Shown: positions 38,740 to 48,144, counted from the stretch's first letter. The stretch: 64,000 bases of DNA from an uncultured Pseudothermotoga sp. (GCA_937995655.1 CALKJI010000005.1:310001-374000), one strand, 5' to 3'. The notes: a model not told the origin generated them from the letters alone. Program-made: numbers and translations.

Positions 38740-39216
38740 ATTAATTCTTGAAAGAGTTGGGTCTTGAAAATATTGATTACTTTGAAGCACAAGAGTCTGT
38801 GGCAAATTGTGGATCTAAACCCATGAGACCATTCCCAAGACAGATATAAAAGCGATGAATAACTTTCTACTTCTAGATCGGTTGTGCAATTACCTGAAGA
38901 CTTGCTCATTTGGCATATGTATCAACAGCCAAGTAAAAATGTGGGCATGGTTCACGTTCCAAGCTAGGAAAAAGCCCCAAAATCCTTTTTGTTTGAAAAA
39001 ACCACACTACCCTTAGAGATCGACATGTAAGTATGAGATCTTAATGTTTTTAAGCTCATCTCCCATAAAGACCAGAAGGTATGACTTCAAGTCAATCTGC
39101 ATAGTGAATCTAACCTTTTCTTCACAGTTATGCAAATGTTTTGTACCTTAACCTTACCTGTTTGTGTTCCTTAAGAGTGATATAAATATAAAAAAGGTGT
39201 CTTTGGAGGCGATAAG
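38740..39216. other. 477-bp gap without a recognised gene
   Basis: No frame is open for more than about 60 codons with a ribosome site, and no tRNA, hairpin terminator or repeat was recognised. Only the 3' end (extended -10 at 39178-39186) looks functional. It could be a decayed gene, but no family resemblance was found. Confidence 0.5.
39178..39186 (+). promoter_or_regulatory. Extended -10 promoter for the HPr-kinase-like gene
   Basis: TGA-TATAAA, an extended -10, lies about 30 bases before the ATG at 39217, with GGAGGC as the ribosome site between. No good -35 box is seen. Confidence 0.45.
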
Positions 39217-40935
39217 ATGAGTCGAAGTGTGATCATTGATGGATCGGTGATATACACAAACTACAGTCAAATAATTGGTCAAAGGAAATTTGAGTCACTA
39301 TTAAGAGAGTTTGTAGATATCCTTAAAGAAAAATCAAGTCCATTGTTGAACGCTCTAAGCGCATTCAGAGTCAACGGCGATTACGACCTGCATCGTTTTG
39401 CAGAATATCTCCACCTGCTGACTATGAGAAATATCAAGGAGGTCACCAATATAATCTACTATGTGAATCCAAAAGAACTTGAACGTTTCATAGAGGCATT
39501 CTATACCTTTTGGCGTTCAAAACACCGCTTTATGGTTCGACAGGAAAAGTATGTTGAGGATTACAACAGGCGAGCAAGCATCGAATACACGATGACGATG
39601 GTGGGTGACCAGTTCAAGGCTGTTATAAAAAATTTGTACAGAGAGCTCATGATGAATGTTTCTAATACATTTCCAACAGTGATGAGGCAACTTCCAAGTG
39701 GCGCACAGGTAATGTTCCTGGTGGAGGAACCAAACGGAGAAAAATATCAAGAACATCAGTGGATATTAAAAGTTCCAACGGTTTGGGGCGCGATCTTTGA
39801 TCCTCCAGCGATATTTTATACAAAGTCCAACAAAAGAAAAGGGGTACTGCCAGTAGTTGACGATACAATACTTGGCAAAATAAATCTCGATCCGGACGAA
39901 TGGTACAGATTCACAATCTTTGTTGGAGACTTGCTTTTCTACAATTTTGTTCACGCTGAATATCTAGCCCATGGCGCTGGACTTGCCAACTTGTTTGAGC
40001 TTGCTACCCCAAAGGATTTAAAACACAGAGAACCAGATGGAATTCTCATATTTGGTTTGCCAGCCAATAAGATTCCCAATTATAGTGATAAATGGCGCAA
40101 TGGAGTGATATTCAAAGATAAGAGCCGTTATGTTGGTGTAATACCGGCACTGGATGAGAACGATTACTTTGGGTATATGAAAAAGACCACTCTAACGATC
40201 CACAATCTGATAAAAATTGATCAAGGTAGACTGCCAGTTCACGGTTCAATGGCGAAGATCACTTTGAAGAATGGTAAGACCGTCGTAACTATGTTTGTTG
40301 GCGATAGTGGAGCTGGAAAGAGCGAGACACTTGATGCACTTAACAGATTAGAGGAAGTGGCTCAAGTCGATACGATCATCGACGATATGGGAAGCCTTTC
40401 TATAGCCAATGGTCATGTTATCGCTTTTGGCACGGAAACTGGTGCTTTTGTAAGACTCGATGATTTGCCACCAGGGTTTGCCTATTCTACGATGGATAGA
40501 AGTATATTCATGAATCCCGACCAAATAAACGCACGTGTGATAGTGCCGTTTAATAATTACAATGAAGTTATTACCCCTACTCACATAGATTTCTTTCTGT
40601 ACGCAAACAATTACACCGAAGTCAGTAATGATGAAGACCGAATCATTTTCTTTGATGATGTAGAGGAAGCCTTGCAAGTATTTTCTGAAGGAAAGAGAAT
40701 GAGCAAAGGTACAACTTCCGAGACAGGTTTGACTACTTCTTATTTTGCCAATCCCTTCGGTGCTGTGCAGCGACAGAAAGAACATCACAAAATAGCCGAA
40801 TATTTCGTAAAAAAGATGTTCGAAACGGGTGTGAGAGTTGGTGAAATAAGAACGATGCTCGGTGTTGAAGGGTACGAAAAAGAAGGTACAATGTTGGCAG
40901 CTAAAGCACTTTTGAAGATCATTGAACAGTTGTGA
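39217..40935 (+). CDS. HPr-kinase/PEPCK-superfamily P-loop protein of unknown function
   Basis: This 572-residue soluble protein has a C-terminal nucleotide-binding domain. LPVHGSMAKI at 339-348 is followed by strand and P-loop GDSGAGKSE at 362-370, then TIIDDMG (386-392) and GTETGAFVRLDDLPPG (405-420). The P-loop and the preceding histidine-glycine pair closely match HPr kinase/phosphorylase, while the later acidic and FMNPDQ segments recall PEP carboxykinase; both belong to one superfamily. The N-terminal 330 residues are not recognised. No HPr or PTS gene lies nearby. ATG 39217 follows GGAGGC. The substrate is unknown. Confidence 0.8.
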   Translation: MSRSVIIDGSVIYTNYSQIIGQRKFESLLREFVDILKEKSSPLLNALSAFRVNGDYDLHRFAEYLHLLTMRNIKEVTNIIYYVNPKELERFIEAFYTFWRSKHRFMVRQEKYVEDYNRRASIEYTMTMVGDQFKAVIKNLYRELMMNVSNTFPTVMRQLPSGAQVMFLVEEPNGEKYQEHQWILKVPTVWGAIFDPPAIFYTKSNKRKGVLPVVDDTILGKINLDPDEWYRFTIFVGDLLFYNFVHAEYLAHGAGLANLFELATPKDLKHREPDGILIFGLPANKIPNYSDKWRNGVIFKDKSRYVGVIPALDENDYFGYMKKTTLTIHNLIKIDQGRLPVHGSMAKITLKNGKTVVTMFVGDSGAGKSETLDALNRLEEVAQVDTIIDDMGSLSIANGHVIAFGTETGAFVRLDDLPPGFAYSTMDRSIFMNPDQINARVIVPFNNYNEVITPTHIDFFLYANNYTEVSNDEDRIIFFDDVEEALQVFSEGKRMSKGTTSETGLTTSYFANPFGAVQRQKEHHKIAEYFVKKMFETGVRVGEIRTMLGVEGYEKEGTMLAAKALLKIIEQL

Positions 40936-41048
40936 CAACCATCTCAGAGTAGCCTCTATGCTGAGTCTTAGTGATTTAAGACATTCGCTACGCTCACGGG
41001 TAATAAATTTCACCGGTTTTACAATATCGTTGTTCTGACAAAAAATGG

Positions 41049-41738
41049 CTATCTTGCAGAAAATTCAACAAGCAAAATGAAAGAAAACAAAACCAGACCA
41101 GCACAGGTCAAAGCTATTATTCTCCAAGTTATGGTCACTCGTTTCTTCCAAGAAGCATAAGCAGGCCTTGGAGTCATCAGATAACCTAAGATCATGCCCG
41201 TTGCAAACCCTCCTATGTGTGCAGCATTGTTTATGCCCGTTCCCGGCATGAACCCATAGATGATATTAAAGATTATCATAGGTAAGAGTGCATAACCCGT
41301 GAACTGTCTCATGAAAAATGGAGTATCACGTCTGAAACCAAGTGCGAAAAGCATACCAACAAGGCCAAAGATGGCTCCGCTCGCTCCAACAGATATTGCG
41401 CGGTAATAGAGAAAATGTGTTGCAAGATTCCCAGCAATACCAGTCAACAGATAGGCAAATACAAACTTCTCAACGCCATATACGGATTCGACTATGTTAC
41501 CAAAATAGAAAAGCGCGTAAGAATTGAATAGCAAATGCAGAAAGCCACCATGAACAAAGATTGCTGTAATCAATCTATACCATTCACCATTACTCACCAA
41601 AAGTCCATATTGTGCGCCAAATCTAATATACAAATATGCTTGGTTCCGTATGCTTGAAAAGCTTTCAACAAAAAACATTAGGATCGCGACAGTTATGTTT
41701 ATTACTAAAATAAGATAAGTCACCTTCCACTGTTTCAA
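41049..41738 (-). CDS. Rhomboid-family intramembrane serine protease (2)
   Basis: This 229-residue second rhomboid has about six transmembrane helices, oxyanion segment HGGFLHLLFNSYALFYFG, nucleophile serine in GASGAIFGLVGM and base histidine in AHIGGFATG. All catalytic residues are present. TTG 41738 is chosen because AAGGAGGTG lies six bases upstream; GTG 41747 is within that site. It stands alone on the minus strand, and TATAAT (minus strand, 41764-41759) is the likely -10. Confidence 0.9.
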   Translation of the reverse strand: MKQWKVTYLILVINITVAILMFFVESFSSIRNQAYLYIRFGAQYGLLVSNGEWYRLITAIFVHGGFLHLLFNSYALFYFGNIVESVYGVEKFVFAYLLTGIAGNLATHFLYYRAISVGASGAIFGLVGMLFALGFRRDTPFFMRQFTGYALLPMIIFNIIYGFMPGTGINNAAHIGGFATGMILGYLMTPRPAYASWKKRVTITWRIIALTCAGLVLFSFILLVEFSAR

Positions 41739-42160
41739 CTGATACACCTCCTTGTTTTATTATAAACCATCGCAGCTTTTGAAGACTTTAACACTCACAT
41801 ATCCAGCTAAGTCAGATTCAACGATGTGATTACACGAATGGGAAGGATGAACTGACCTTTTTTGGTGACAAAGATCAACATTTACTCAGTTGATGAAAAA
41901 GATTTCATCATGTTCAAAAGCACTCAACTTGGATGTCAAAGGAATTCACTATGCAAAGGATTCACTGATTTGATCACTAATCTCACCGAACACAGGTGTA
42001 ATGACTTTATGCTTTTGTTGACAATTAGAAACGTAGATGCTATAATTGAAAAAGTTGAGAAAAAATTCACACAATCTAGAAAGAAGATCTTTACTGTCAT
42101 GACACTGGTTTAATCTTTTGTACAATTTGTACCCAAAACTTTAAAGGAGGCGGTGTAGAA
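41739..42160. other. 422-bp intergenic region with the liv promoter
   Basis: This region separates the second rhomboid from livJ. It holds the minus-strand rhomboid promoter at its left end and a perfect consensus promoter at 42018-42046. An 83-codon open frame at 41862-42113 has no ribosome site and contains that promoter, so it is not called as a gene. Confidence 0.55.
42018..42046 (+). promoter_or_regulatory. Perfect consensus sigma-A promoter for the liv operon
   Basis: TTGACA (42018-42023), a 17-bp spacer and TATAAT (42041-42046) match the bacterial vegetative consensus exactly. Transcription would start near 42053, about 108 bases before livJ. Confidence 0.85.
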
Positions 42161-43405
42161 ATGAAAAAGCTTCTTGTAGTTCTCACGATCTTGTTGTCTC
42201 TCACAGTTCTGGCACAAGAAGTAATCAAGATTGGAGCCATCTTTCCTTTGACTGGTCCTGCGGCGGCAACGGGTGTAAAGATCAAGTATGCAGTTGAAGT
42301 GGCACAGGAGATCATCAATGGAGAGCATCCTGAGATCGAACTTTTACTTGGAAAAAGCGCGGGGTTACCGAATCTCAAAGGTGCTAAGGTCCAGTTTGTT
42401 TTCGCCGATCACCAGGCAAATCCAGAACTTGCCATGGCTGAAGCGGAGAGATTGATTAGAAACGAAGGAGTAGTTGCTCTGATAGGATGCTATCATTCTT
42501 CTGCAACCAAGCCGGCGAGCCAAGTTGCTGAAAAATATGGAATTCCGTTCATCGCTGGTTCCTCAAGTTCAGCGGCACTCACCGAAAGAGGACTTCAGTG
42601 GTTCTTCAGAATAGCACCGCACGACGGTATGGAAACTGTCTTTTTCTTTGAATACCTGAAATATCTCAATCAGAAATACAATGCGAACATAAAGAGAGTG
42701 GCAGTTGTGTACATTGACAACGAATACGGTGTTCACGCAGCTCAAATGGTTAAGGAAAAGATCAAAGACTATCAAGCCGATGGTTTTACAATTGTCGCTG
42801 ACGTTAAGTATCCAGCCAGTGCTACCAATGTGGACATTGAAGTTCAAAAAGTCAAAGGTGCAAAACCTGATGCCATATTCCATGCTTCCTATATAGGTGA
42901 TATGACGATGTTTGTCAAAAAATATAAGGAATTCAATGTGCTACCCAAGGTTGTACTTTCATATTGTGGTGGTTATCAAGACCCACAGTTTGTGATCAAC
43001 CTCGGAAAGGATGCCGATTACTTTGCAGGTCCAAATGCGACGACCTCTGCACTGTTTAAGAAAATGCCGATATTAGCTAAAATAAATGAGATGTACAAAG
43101 CAAAGTCAGGCGTAGATATCGACGGTCCAACACTGGAAGATTTTGCCTCGGCTATCGTTATAGCTGAAGCTATCAACTTGGCTGGTTCTACTGAACCTCA
43201 AAAAATCTTGAACGTTCTCAAGACAGGGACTTTCATGGCACCATACTTTGTTTCTGGACGAATAAAATTTGGTCCAGATGGTCAGAATATCTATTCTGCG
43301 TCTGTCATGACCCAGATCCTCAACGGTGTTTATGAAGCAGTCTGGCCAGAGCAGTATCAAACCAAGGAACCTGTACCACAGTTCCCAGAATGGAATAAGA
43401 GATAA
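42161..43405 (+). CDS. livJ: Branched-chain amino acid ABC transporter, substrate-binding protein
   Basis: This 414-residue exported receptor has a signal peptide (MKKLLVVLTILLSLTVLAQ) and a type 1 periplasmic-binding fold (KIGAIFPLTGPAAATG, VVALIGCYHSSATKPAS, IPFIAGSSSSAALT). It would deliver leucine, isoleucine, valine or related compounds to LivHMGF. ATG 42161 follows AAAGGAGG. It leads the five-gene livJHMGF run and is separated from the permease by a strong hairpin. Confidence 0.93.
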   Translation: MKKLLVVLTILLSLTVLAQEVIKIGAIFPLTGPAAATGVKIKYAVEVAQEIINGEHPEIELLLGKSAGLPNLKGAKVQFVFADHQANPELAMAEAERLIRNEGVVALIGCYHSSATKPASQVAEKYGIPFIAGSSSSAALTERGLQWFFRIAPHDGMETVFFFEYLKYLNQKYNANIKRVAVVYIDNEYGVHAAQMVKEKIKDYQADGFTIVADVKYPASATNVDIEVQKVKGAKPDAIFHASYIGDMTMFVKKYKEFNVLPKVVLSYCGGYQDPQFVINLGKDADYFAGPNATTSALFKKMPILAKINEMYKAKSGVDIDGPTLEDFASAIVIAEAINLAGSTEPQKILNVLKTGTFMAPYFVSGRIKFGPDGQNIYSASVMTQILNGVYEAVWPEQYQTKEPVPQFPEWNKR

Positions 43406-43410
43406 ACTCG

Positions 43411-43430
43411 AGGGGGGCGCAAGCCCCCTT
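43411..43430 (+). terminator. GC-rich hairpin between livJ and livH (attenuator or message stabiliser)
   Basis: A stem of six G-C pairs extended by weaker pairs (43411-43418 with 43423-43430) closes a GCAA tetraloop and is followed by only a short T run. It likely stops some transcripts or protects the livJ 3' end, giving more binding protein than permease. Confidence 0.65.
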
Positions 43431-43457
43431 TAAAGATTAAAAAAGAGGGGATGAACG

Positions 43458-44312
43458 ATGTTCTTGCAAGTTATATTAACCGGTGCACTTATAGGTTCAG
43501 TTTATTCTCTTGTAGCAGTCGGGTTGACTCTTGTTTGGGGTTTAATGGACATCATAAACTTTGCCCACGGAGATATGATGATGATATCCATGTACACTGT
43601 TTTTTGGCTTTATACACTCTTGAAATTTGATCCTTTTGTTTCTTTACCCATATCTGCAGGAATAACGGCTTTACTGGGCGTACTGATTTATAAATTTGTC
43701 ATCAAACGTGTGGTCAATGCTCCGGGTTTGATGGCACTTCTTGCTACCTTTGGACTTAGTTTGTTCATCAGAAATTTTGCGCAATTTTTGTGGTCACCGA
43801 ATTACAGATTCGTTGGTGAATCGATTTTGTCAGGAAAGAGAATATTTTTAGCAGATTTGATAATAGGTTTACCACAACTGGCGGCAGCCTTAGGAAGCAT
43901 TGTGATGACCTTCTTAATAGCTTTGTTCATAAAGAAAACCAAGACGGGTAAAGCTATACAAGCTACTGCTCAGGGCAGAGATATTGCAGAGCTAATGGGT
44001 GTAAACACCGAAAAGATATATGCGATAACCTTTGCACTCTCTGGAATCTGTGTGGGTGTTGCTGGAACACTTTTGTCAGGGATCTTTCCCGTTTATCCCG
44101 AAGCTGGTGCTATGTATGGATTACTTGCATTTGTGATAGTCGCTCTGGGTGGTTTTGGAAATATCTGGGGTGCTTTCTATGCTGGCATTCTCATTGGCCT
44201 TACGGAGGCACTAGGAGGTTTTTACTTAGGAACTCAGTTCAAATATGCTCTAGCTTTTCTGATATATCTTTTAGTACTTCAGTTTAGGCCTAAAGGCTTA
44301 TTTGGGTGGTGA
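43458..44312 (+). CDS. livH: Branched-chain amino acid ABC transporter permease LivH
   Basis: This 284-residue inner-membrane permease has about eight helices. The opening GALIGSVYSLVAVGLTLVWG and INFAHGDMMM are LivH signatures, and the C-terminal VALGGFGNIWGAFYAG is the ATPase-coupling loop. ATG 43458 follows GAGGGG. It overlaps livM by 7 bases. Confidence 0.95.
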   Translation: MFLQVILTGALIGSVYSLVAVGLTLVWGLMDIINFAHGDMMMISMYTVFWLYTLLKFDPFVSLPISAGITALLGVLIYKFVIKRVVNAPGLMALLATFGLSLFIRNFAQFLWSPNYRFVGESILSGKRIFLADLIIGLPQLAAALGSIVMTFLIALFIKKTKTGKAIQATAQGRDIAELMGVNTEKIYAITFALSGICVGVAGTLLSGIFPVYPEAGAMYGLLAFVIVALGGFGNIWGAFYAGILIGLTEALGGFYLGTQFKYALAFLIYLLVLQFRPKGLFGW

Positions 44313-45289
44313 ATGTGGCAATGAAAAATCGATTGCTTTATGTGATTTCTGTCGTTGCACTTGTCCTTCCTTTTATTTTTCGAAACGTTAATTTTCAGCA
44401 CATCATGATAATGCTTTTAATTTTTGCAGGACTTGGTGAAAGTTGGAACATCATAACCGGTTTTGCAGGCCAAACCTCCTTTGGTCACGCGGCTTTCTTT
44501 GGTATAGGTGCTTATACATCGACGATATTGTTTTACAAATTTGGTATTTCACCGTGGGTTGGAATGCTCTTGGGAGCGTTGTTTGCTGCAGTGGTATCTG
44601 CCATTGTCAGTTATCCTTGTTTCCGCTTAAAAGGGCATTACTTTGCTGTAGCAACCTTGGCTGTTGCGGAGATCATAAAGCAACTTTTTGTTAGTTGGGA
44701 TTATGTGGAAGGCGCAACAGGAATATCTATTCCTGTAAAACCTGACAGTTTCTGGATGATGCAATTTCATAGATCGAAAATACCCTATTTCCTGATTGCC
44801 TATGTATTATTTATAGTGAGTGTTGTCATAGCAGTATTGATTGAGAGAAATAAAATGGGATACTATCTGAAAGCAATCCGTGAAAGTCATGAAGCAGCAG
44901 AAGCTTTGGGAATAAATACTACACGTTATAAACTTTATGCAATGATAGTGAGCTCTGCTGTTACAGCCATGTTTGGTACTCTCTATGCGCAATATATTCT
45001 TTATATAGATCCTTTTATGGTCTTTGGATTGGATATATCTATGAAAATTGTTTTGCTCACAGTTCTTGGAGGTCTTGGTACTGTCTATGGCCCGATCATT
45101 GGTTCTGCTATCCTCATACCACTTTCTGAGTATACACGTGCTTTTTTGGGAGGCACCGGTAAGGGTATAGATTTAATGATATACGGGGCTTTGATAGTGA
45201 TAGTTGCTTGCTTTGAACCTCGAGGTGTATTTGGACTGTTTCAAAGATCGAAGAAGCGAGGTGCACAGTATGCCAAGACCACTGCTTGA
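44306..45289 (+). CDS. livM: Branched-chain amino acid ABC transporter permease LivM
   Basis: This 327-residue permease pairs with LivH. Family signatures GFAGQTSFGHAAFFGIGAYT and TVLGGLGTVYGPIIGSA are present. The start is ambiguous: GTG 44306 or ATG 44321 share the same GGTGG-rich ribosome region. The end overlaps livG by 20 bases. Confidence 0.94.
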   Translation: MVNVAMKNRLLYVISVVALVLPFIFRNVNFQHIMIMLLIFAGLGESWNIITGFAGQTSFGHAAFFGIGAYTSTILFYKFGISPWVGMLLGALFAAVVSAIVSYPCFRLKGHYFAVATLAVAEIIKQLFVSWDYVEGATGISIPVKPDSFWMMQFHRSKIPYFLIAYVLFIVSVVIAVLIERNKMGYYLKAIRESHEAAEALGINTTRYKLYAMIVSSAVTAMFGTLYAQYILYIDPFMVFGLDISMKIVLLTVLGGLGTVYGPIIGSAILIPLSEYTRAFLGGTGKGIDLMIYGALIVIVACFEPRGVFGLFQRSKKRGAQYAKTTA

Positions 45290-46025
45290 GATTCAGAATG
45301 TAACAATGAAATTTGGCAATCTTGTTGCCAATGATGATGTTTCTTTCAGTGTGAATGAGGGAGAAATAGTTAGTCTTATAGGCCCTAACGGTGCTGGAAA
45401 AACAACCCTCTTCAACTGCATCAGTGGTTTCTACAAACCTGTCTCAGGGAAAATAATTTTTGATGGGAAAGATATAACTGGTAAGAGTACCCATGAGATC
45501 ACTTTACTGGGTTTGACGAGAACCTTTCAGATAGTAAAACCTCTCAAAGAAATGACAGTTAAAGAAAACGTTTTGACAGGAGCATTTCTTCACGCCAAAA
45601 ATAAAAAGGAAGCTGAGCAAATAGCACAGAAGGTTTTGCAAACAACTCATTTGTGGGAAAAGAAAGATATGCTGGCTGGAAGTTTAACAATAGCAGACAA
45701 AAAAAGGCTAGAGATAGCAAGAATGCTTGCAACAAGACCAAGGATGATGATGCTTGATGAAGCCATGGCTGGGCTCAACAGAACAGAGGTCAAAGAGGCT
45801 ATGGAACTTTGTTTAATGCTCAATAGGGACGGAATAACGCTGTTGATCGTAGAACATGTGATGGAAGCCATAATGCCTATTTCAAACAGGGTCGTCGTGC
45901 TAAGTGCGGGCAAGAAGATTGCTGAGGGCAGTCCAGAACAGATAATAAATAACGAAGAAGTAATAAAGGCTTACTTAGGGGAGAGGTATTATGCTAAGAG
46001 TCGACAGGCTAACAGTAGGATATGA
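45270..46025 (+). CDS. livG: Branched-chain amino acid ABC transporter ATPase LivG
   Basis: This 251-residue ATPase drives the LivHM permease. Walker A is GPNGAGKTT, Walker B MMLDEAMAGL and the switch histidine is in VEHVM. The signature is the LivG-type variant AGSLTIADKKRLEIAR instead of LSGGQ. ATG 45270 has GAGGTG just upstream. The frame open from 45204 lies within livM and is not used. Confidence 0.95.
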   Translation: MPRPLLEIQNVTMKFGNLVANDDVSFSVNEGEIVSLIGPNGAGKTTLFNCISGFYKPVSGKIIFDGKDITGKSTHEITLLGLTRTFQIVKPLKEMTVKENVLTGAFLHAKNKKEAEQIAQKVLQTTHLWEKKDMLAGSLTIADKKRLEIARMLATRPRMMMLDEAMAGLNRTEVKEAMELCLMLNRDGITLLIVEHVMEAIMPISNRVVVLSAGKKIAEGSPEQIINNEEVIKAYLGERYYAKSRQANSRI

Positions 46026-46698
46026 CAGCGTTCCTGTGATTTTCGATGTTTCCTTCTCGATTCAGGAGGGAGAACTAGTCTCAATAGTTGGTTCTAATGG
46101 AGCTGGTAAGTCGACTATTCTAAGGACCATTTCTGGCCTTCTGAAGCCCTTTTCGGGCACAATTGAATTCATGGGTCACAGAATAGACAAACTACCAGCC
46201 CATCAAATTGTTAAACTTGGTATAGCACATGTTCCAGAAGGTAGGCACGTCCTTGGAAAGATGTCGGTGAAGGATAACTTACTGATGGGTGCATACACAA
46301 TAAACGATAAGATTGAAATTCAAAGACTTTTAGACGAGATGTACGAACTATTTCCGAGACTAAAGGAGAGAGAGAATCAAAAAGCTGAAACGATGTCTGG
46401 TGGAGAACAACAAATGCTGGCTATTGCAAGGGCGTTGATGTCAAAGCCGAAGTTGCTTTTGGTAGACGAGATGTCCTTAGGTTTGATGCCATTGATGGTC
46501 GACAAAGTTCTTGAAGTACTCAAAGAAGTCAATAAGAAAAAAGGATTGACTATACTAATGGTTGAACAGAAGGTTCAAGAAGCTTTGGAGATAGCAGACA
46601 GAGGGTACATACTTCAAACTGGGAAAATCGTCGCGCATGGTACTGGTAGAGAGCTACTTGAAAGTGATCTTGTAAAGAAGGCATACCTTGGCATGTAG
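45991..46698 (+). CDS. livF: Branched-chain amino acid ABC transporter ATPase LivF
   Basis: This 235-residue second ATPase of the transporter has Walker A GSNGAGKST, signature MSGGEQQMLAIAR and Walker B LLLVDEMSLGL. It overlaps livG by 35 bases, with GGGGAGAGG as the ribosome site. gnd follows after 36 bases and could be on the same transcript, as no terminator is seen between them. Confidence 0.95.
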   Translation: MLRVDRLTVGYDSVPVIFDVSFSIQEGELVSIVGSNGAGKSTILRTISGLLKPFSGTIEFMGHRIDKLPAHQIVKLGIAHVPEGRHVLGKMSVKDNLLMGAYTINDKIEIQRLLDEMYELFPRLKERENQKAETMSGGEQQMLAIARALMSKPKLLLVDEMSLGLMPLMVDKVLEVLKEVNKKKGLTILMVEQKVQEALEIADRGYILQTGKIVAHGTGRELLESDLVKKAYLGM

Positions 46699-46734
46699 AA
46701 TATTATGTAGAATTGTGTTCGGGAGGCGAGGAAA

Positions 46735-48141
46735 ATGAAGGCTCACGTTGGGGTTGTTGGCCTTGCAGTCATGGGTCAAAATCTTGCTTTGAATATTGCA
46801 AGGAACGGCTATGCCGTGGCCGTTTACAACAGAACTGCGGAACGAACAAAACAATTTGTTGAAGAAAGGGTCAAAGGAGAAAAGATAATCCCATCCTTTG
46901 ACGTTCAAAGTTTTGTTGAGTCCGTGGAAAGACCAAGAAAGATAATTCTAATGGTCAAAGCCGGATCACCTGTTGATGAGATGATTGAAGAATTGCTCCC
47001 ATACCTCGACAAGGACGATCTCATTATCGATGCTGGAAATTCTCACTATGGAGACACGAACAGAAGGCTTGAAGAACTATCACACCGTGGGATTCTCTTC
47101 TTAGGAATGGGAGTTTCTGGAGGTGAGTATGGAGCACTCCATGGTCCATCGATAATGCCGGGAGGAACGCTAGAAGCTTATAAAATGATACAGGATGTTC
47201 TGACGAAGATAGCAGCAAAGACAGAAGACGGACCCTGTTGTACCTACGTAGGGAATGGTTCGGCCGGGCATTTTGTCAAGATGGTACACAATGGAATAGA
47301 ATATTCCATAATGCAAGCGATTTCCGAGGTTTACGATGTCATGAGAAAAATCTTGAAGATGAACAGTGTGGAAATCGGTGAAGTCTTTGAAGAATGGAAT
47401 AAGAGTGAGCTTGCATCATTCCTTGTGGAAATAACCTACAAAATTATGAAGCACATAGATGAAGAAACCAAAAAACCTTTGGTAGAACTGATACTTGATA
47501 AAGCAGAACAGAAAGGTACCGGTAAGTGGACTGCTCAGACAGCTCTTGATCTTGGTGTTCCAACACCATCCTTGAATGTTGCTGTATTTGCAAGAACCAT
47601 TTCTCATTTTAAAGAACAAAGAAAAGAATTATCTAGGATTTTTGGAGAAAAGAAAAGGGTTCACGCAGAGCAAAGGCTTATCGAAGATCTCAAAAAATCA
47701 TTGCATTTCAGTATGTTTCTCTCCTTTTCACAGGGTTTATGGCTAATTCATGAAGCTTCGAATGTTTACAATTACAACGTAGATTTGCTTGAAGTTCTAA
47801 GGATTTGGAAAGGTGGTTGCATTATAAGGGCCAAACTTTTGGATCTTCTCAGGAGTATTCTCAGAGAAAATCCGCAGAACGTAAACTTGCTCGCCAGTGA
47901 GACAACGATCCAGTTTGTTAAGGAAAAACTCCCATCGGCTTTAAAGGTCAATTCTATCGCAAGAGAATCGGGTGTGCCAACTCCCGTTCTGAGCAACTCC
48001 ATTGACTATCTATTAAGCCTTACAGAGGAAAATCTCCCTGCAAACTTGATACAAGCACAGAGAGATTTCTTCGGAGCACATACTTTTGAACGTACTGACA
48101 AGCAAGGTACCTTCCACGTTGAATGGCAAGAATTAGAATAA
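46735..48141 (+). CDS. gnd: 6-phosphogluconate dehydrogenase (decarboxylating)
   Basis: This enzyme oxidises 6-phosphogluconate to ribulose-5-phosphate with release of CO2. The 468-residue protein has the dinucleotide loop VVGLAVMGQNLALNIA, the MGVSGGEYGALHGPSIMPGG substrate loop, and the catalytic lysine in HFVKMVHNGIEY. ATG 46735 follows GGAGGCGAGG. The opposite gene across the terminator is a gluconokinase-like kinase, so the pair may form a gluconate branch. Confidence 0.96.
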   Translation: MKAHVGVVGLAVMGQNLALNIARNGYAVAVYNRTAERTKQFVEERVKGEKIIPSFDVQSFVESVERPRKIILMVKAGSPVDEMIEELLPYLDKDDLIIDAGNSHYGDTNRRLEELSHRGILFLGMGVSGGEYGALHGPSIMPGGTLEAYKMIQDVLTKIAAKTEDGPCCTYVGNGSAGHFVKMVHNGIEYSIMQAISEVYDVMRKILKMNSVEIGEVFEEWNKSELASFLVEITYKIMKHIDEETKKPLVELILDKAEQKGTGKWTAQTALDLGVPTPSLNVAVFARTISHFKEQRKELSRIFGEKKRVHAEQRLIEDLKKSLHFSMFLSFSQGLWLIHEASNVYNYNVDLLEVLRIWKGGCIIRAKLLDLLRSILRENPQNVNLLASETTIQFVKEKLPSALKVNSIARESGVPTPVLSNSIDYLLSLTEENLPANLIQAQRDFFGAHTFERTDKQGTFHVEWQELE

Positions 48142-48144
48142 GAT

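Noticed and set aside
38740-39216. Transposase or insertion-sequence remnant in the long gap
   Set aside because: No terminal inverted repeats, target duplication or transposase-like residues were found in any frame.
40348-41013. 221-codon frame antisense to the HPr-kinase-like gene
   Set aside because: Shadow of the real gene; its sequence is rich in Cys, Phe and His runs and shows no family pattern.
41862-42113. 83-codon open frame upstream of livJ
   Set aside because: It has no ribosome site and contains the perfect liv promoter at 42018-42046; its protein has no recognisable features.
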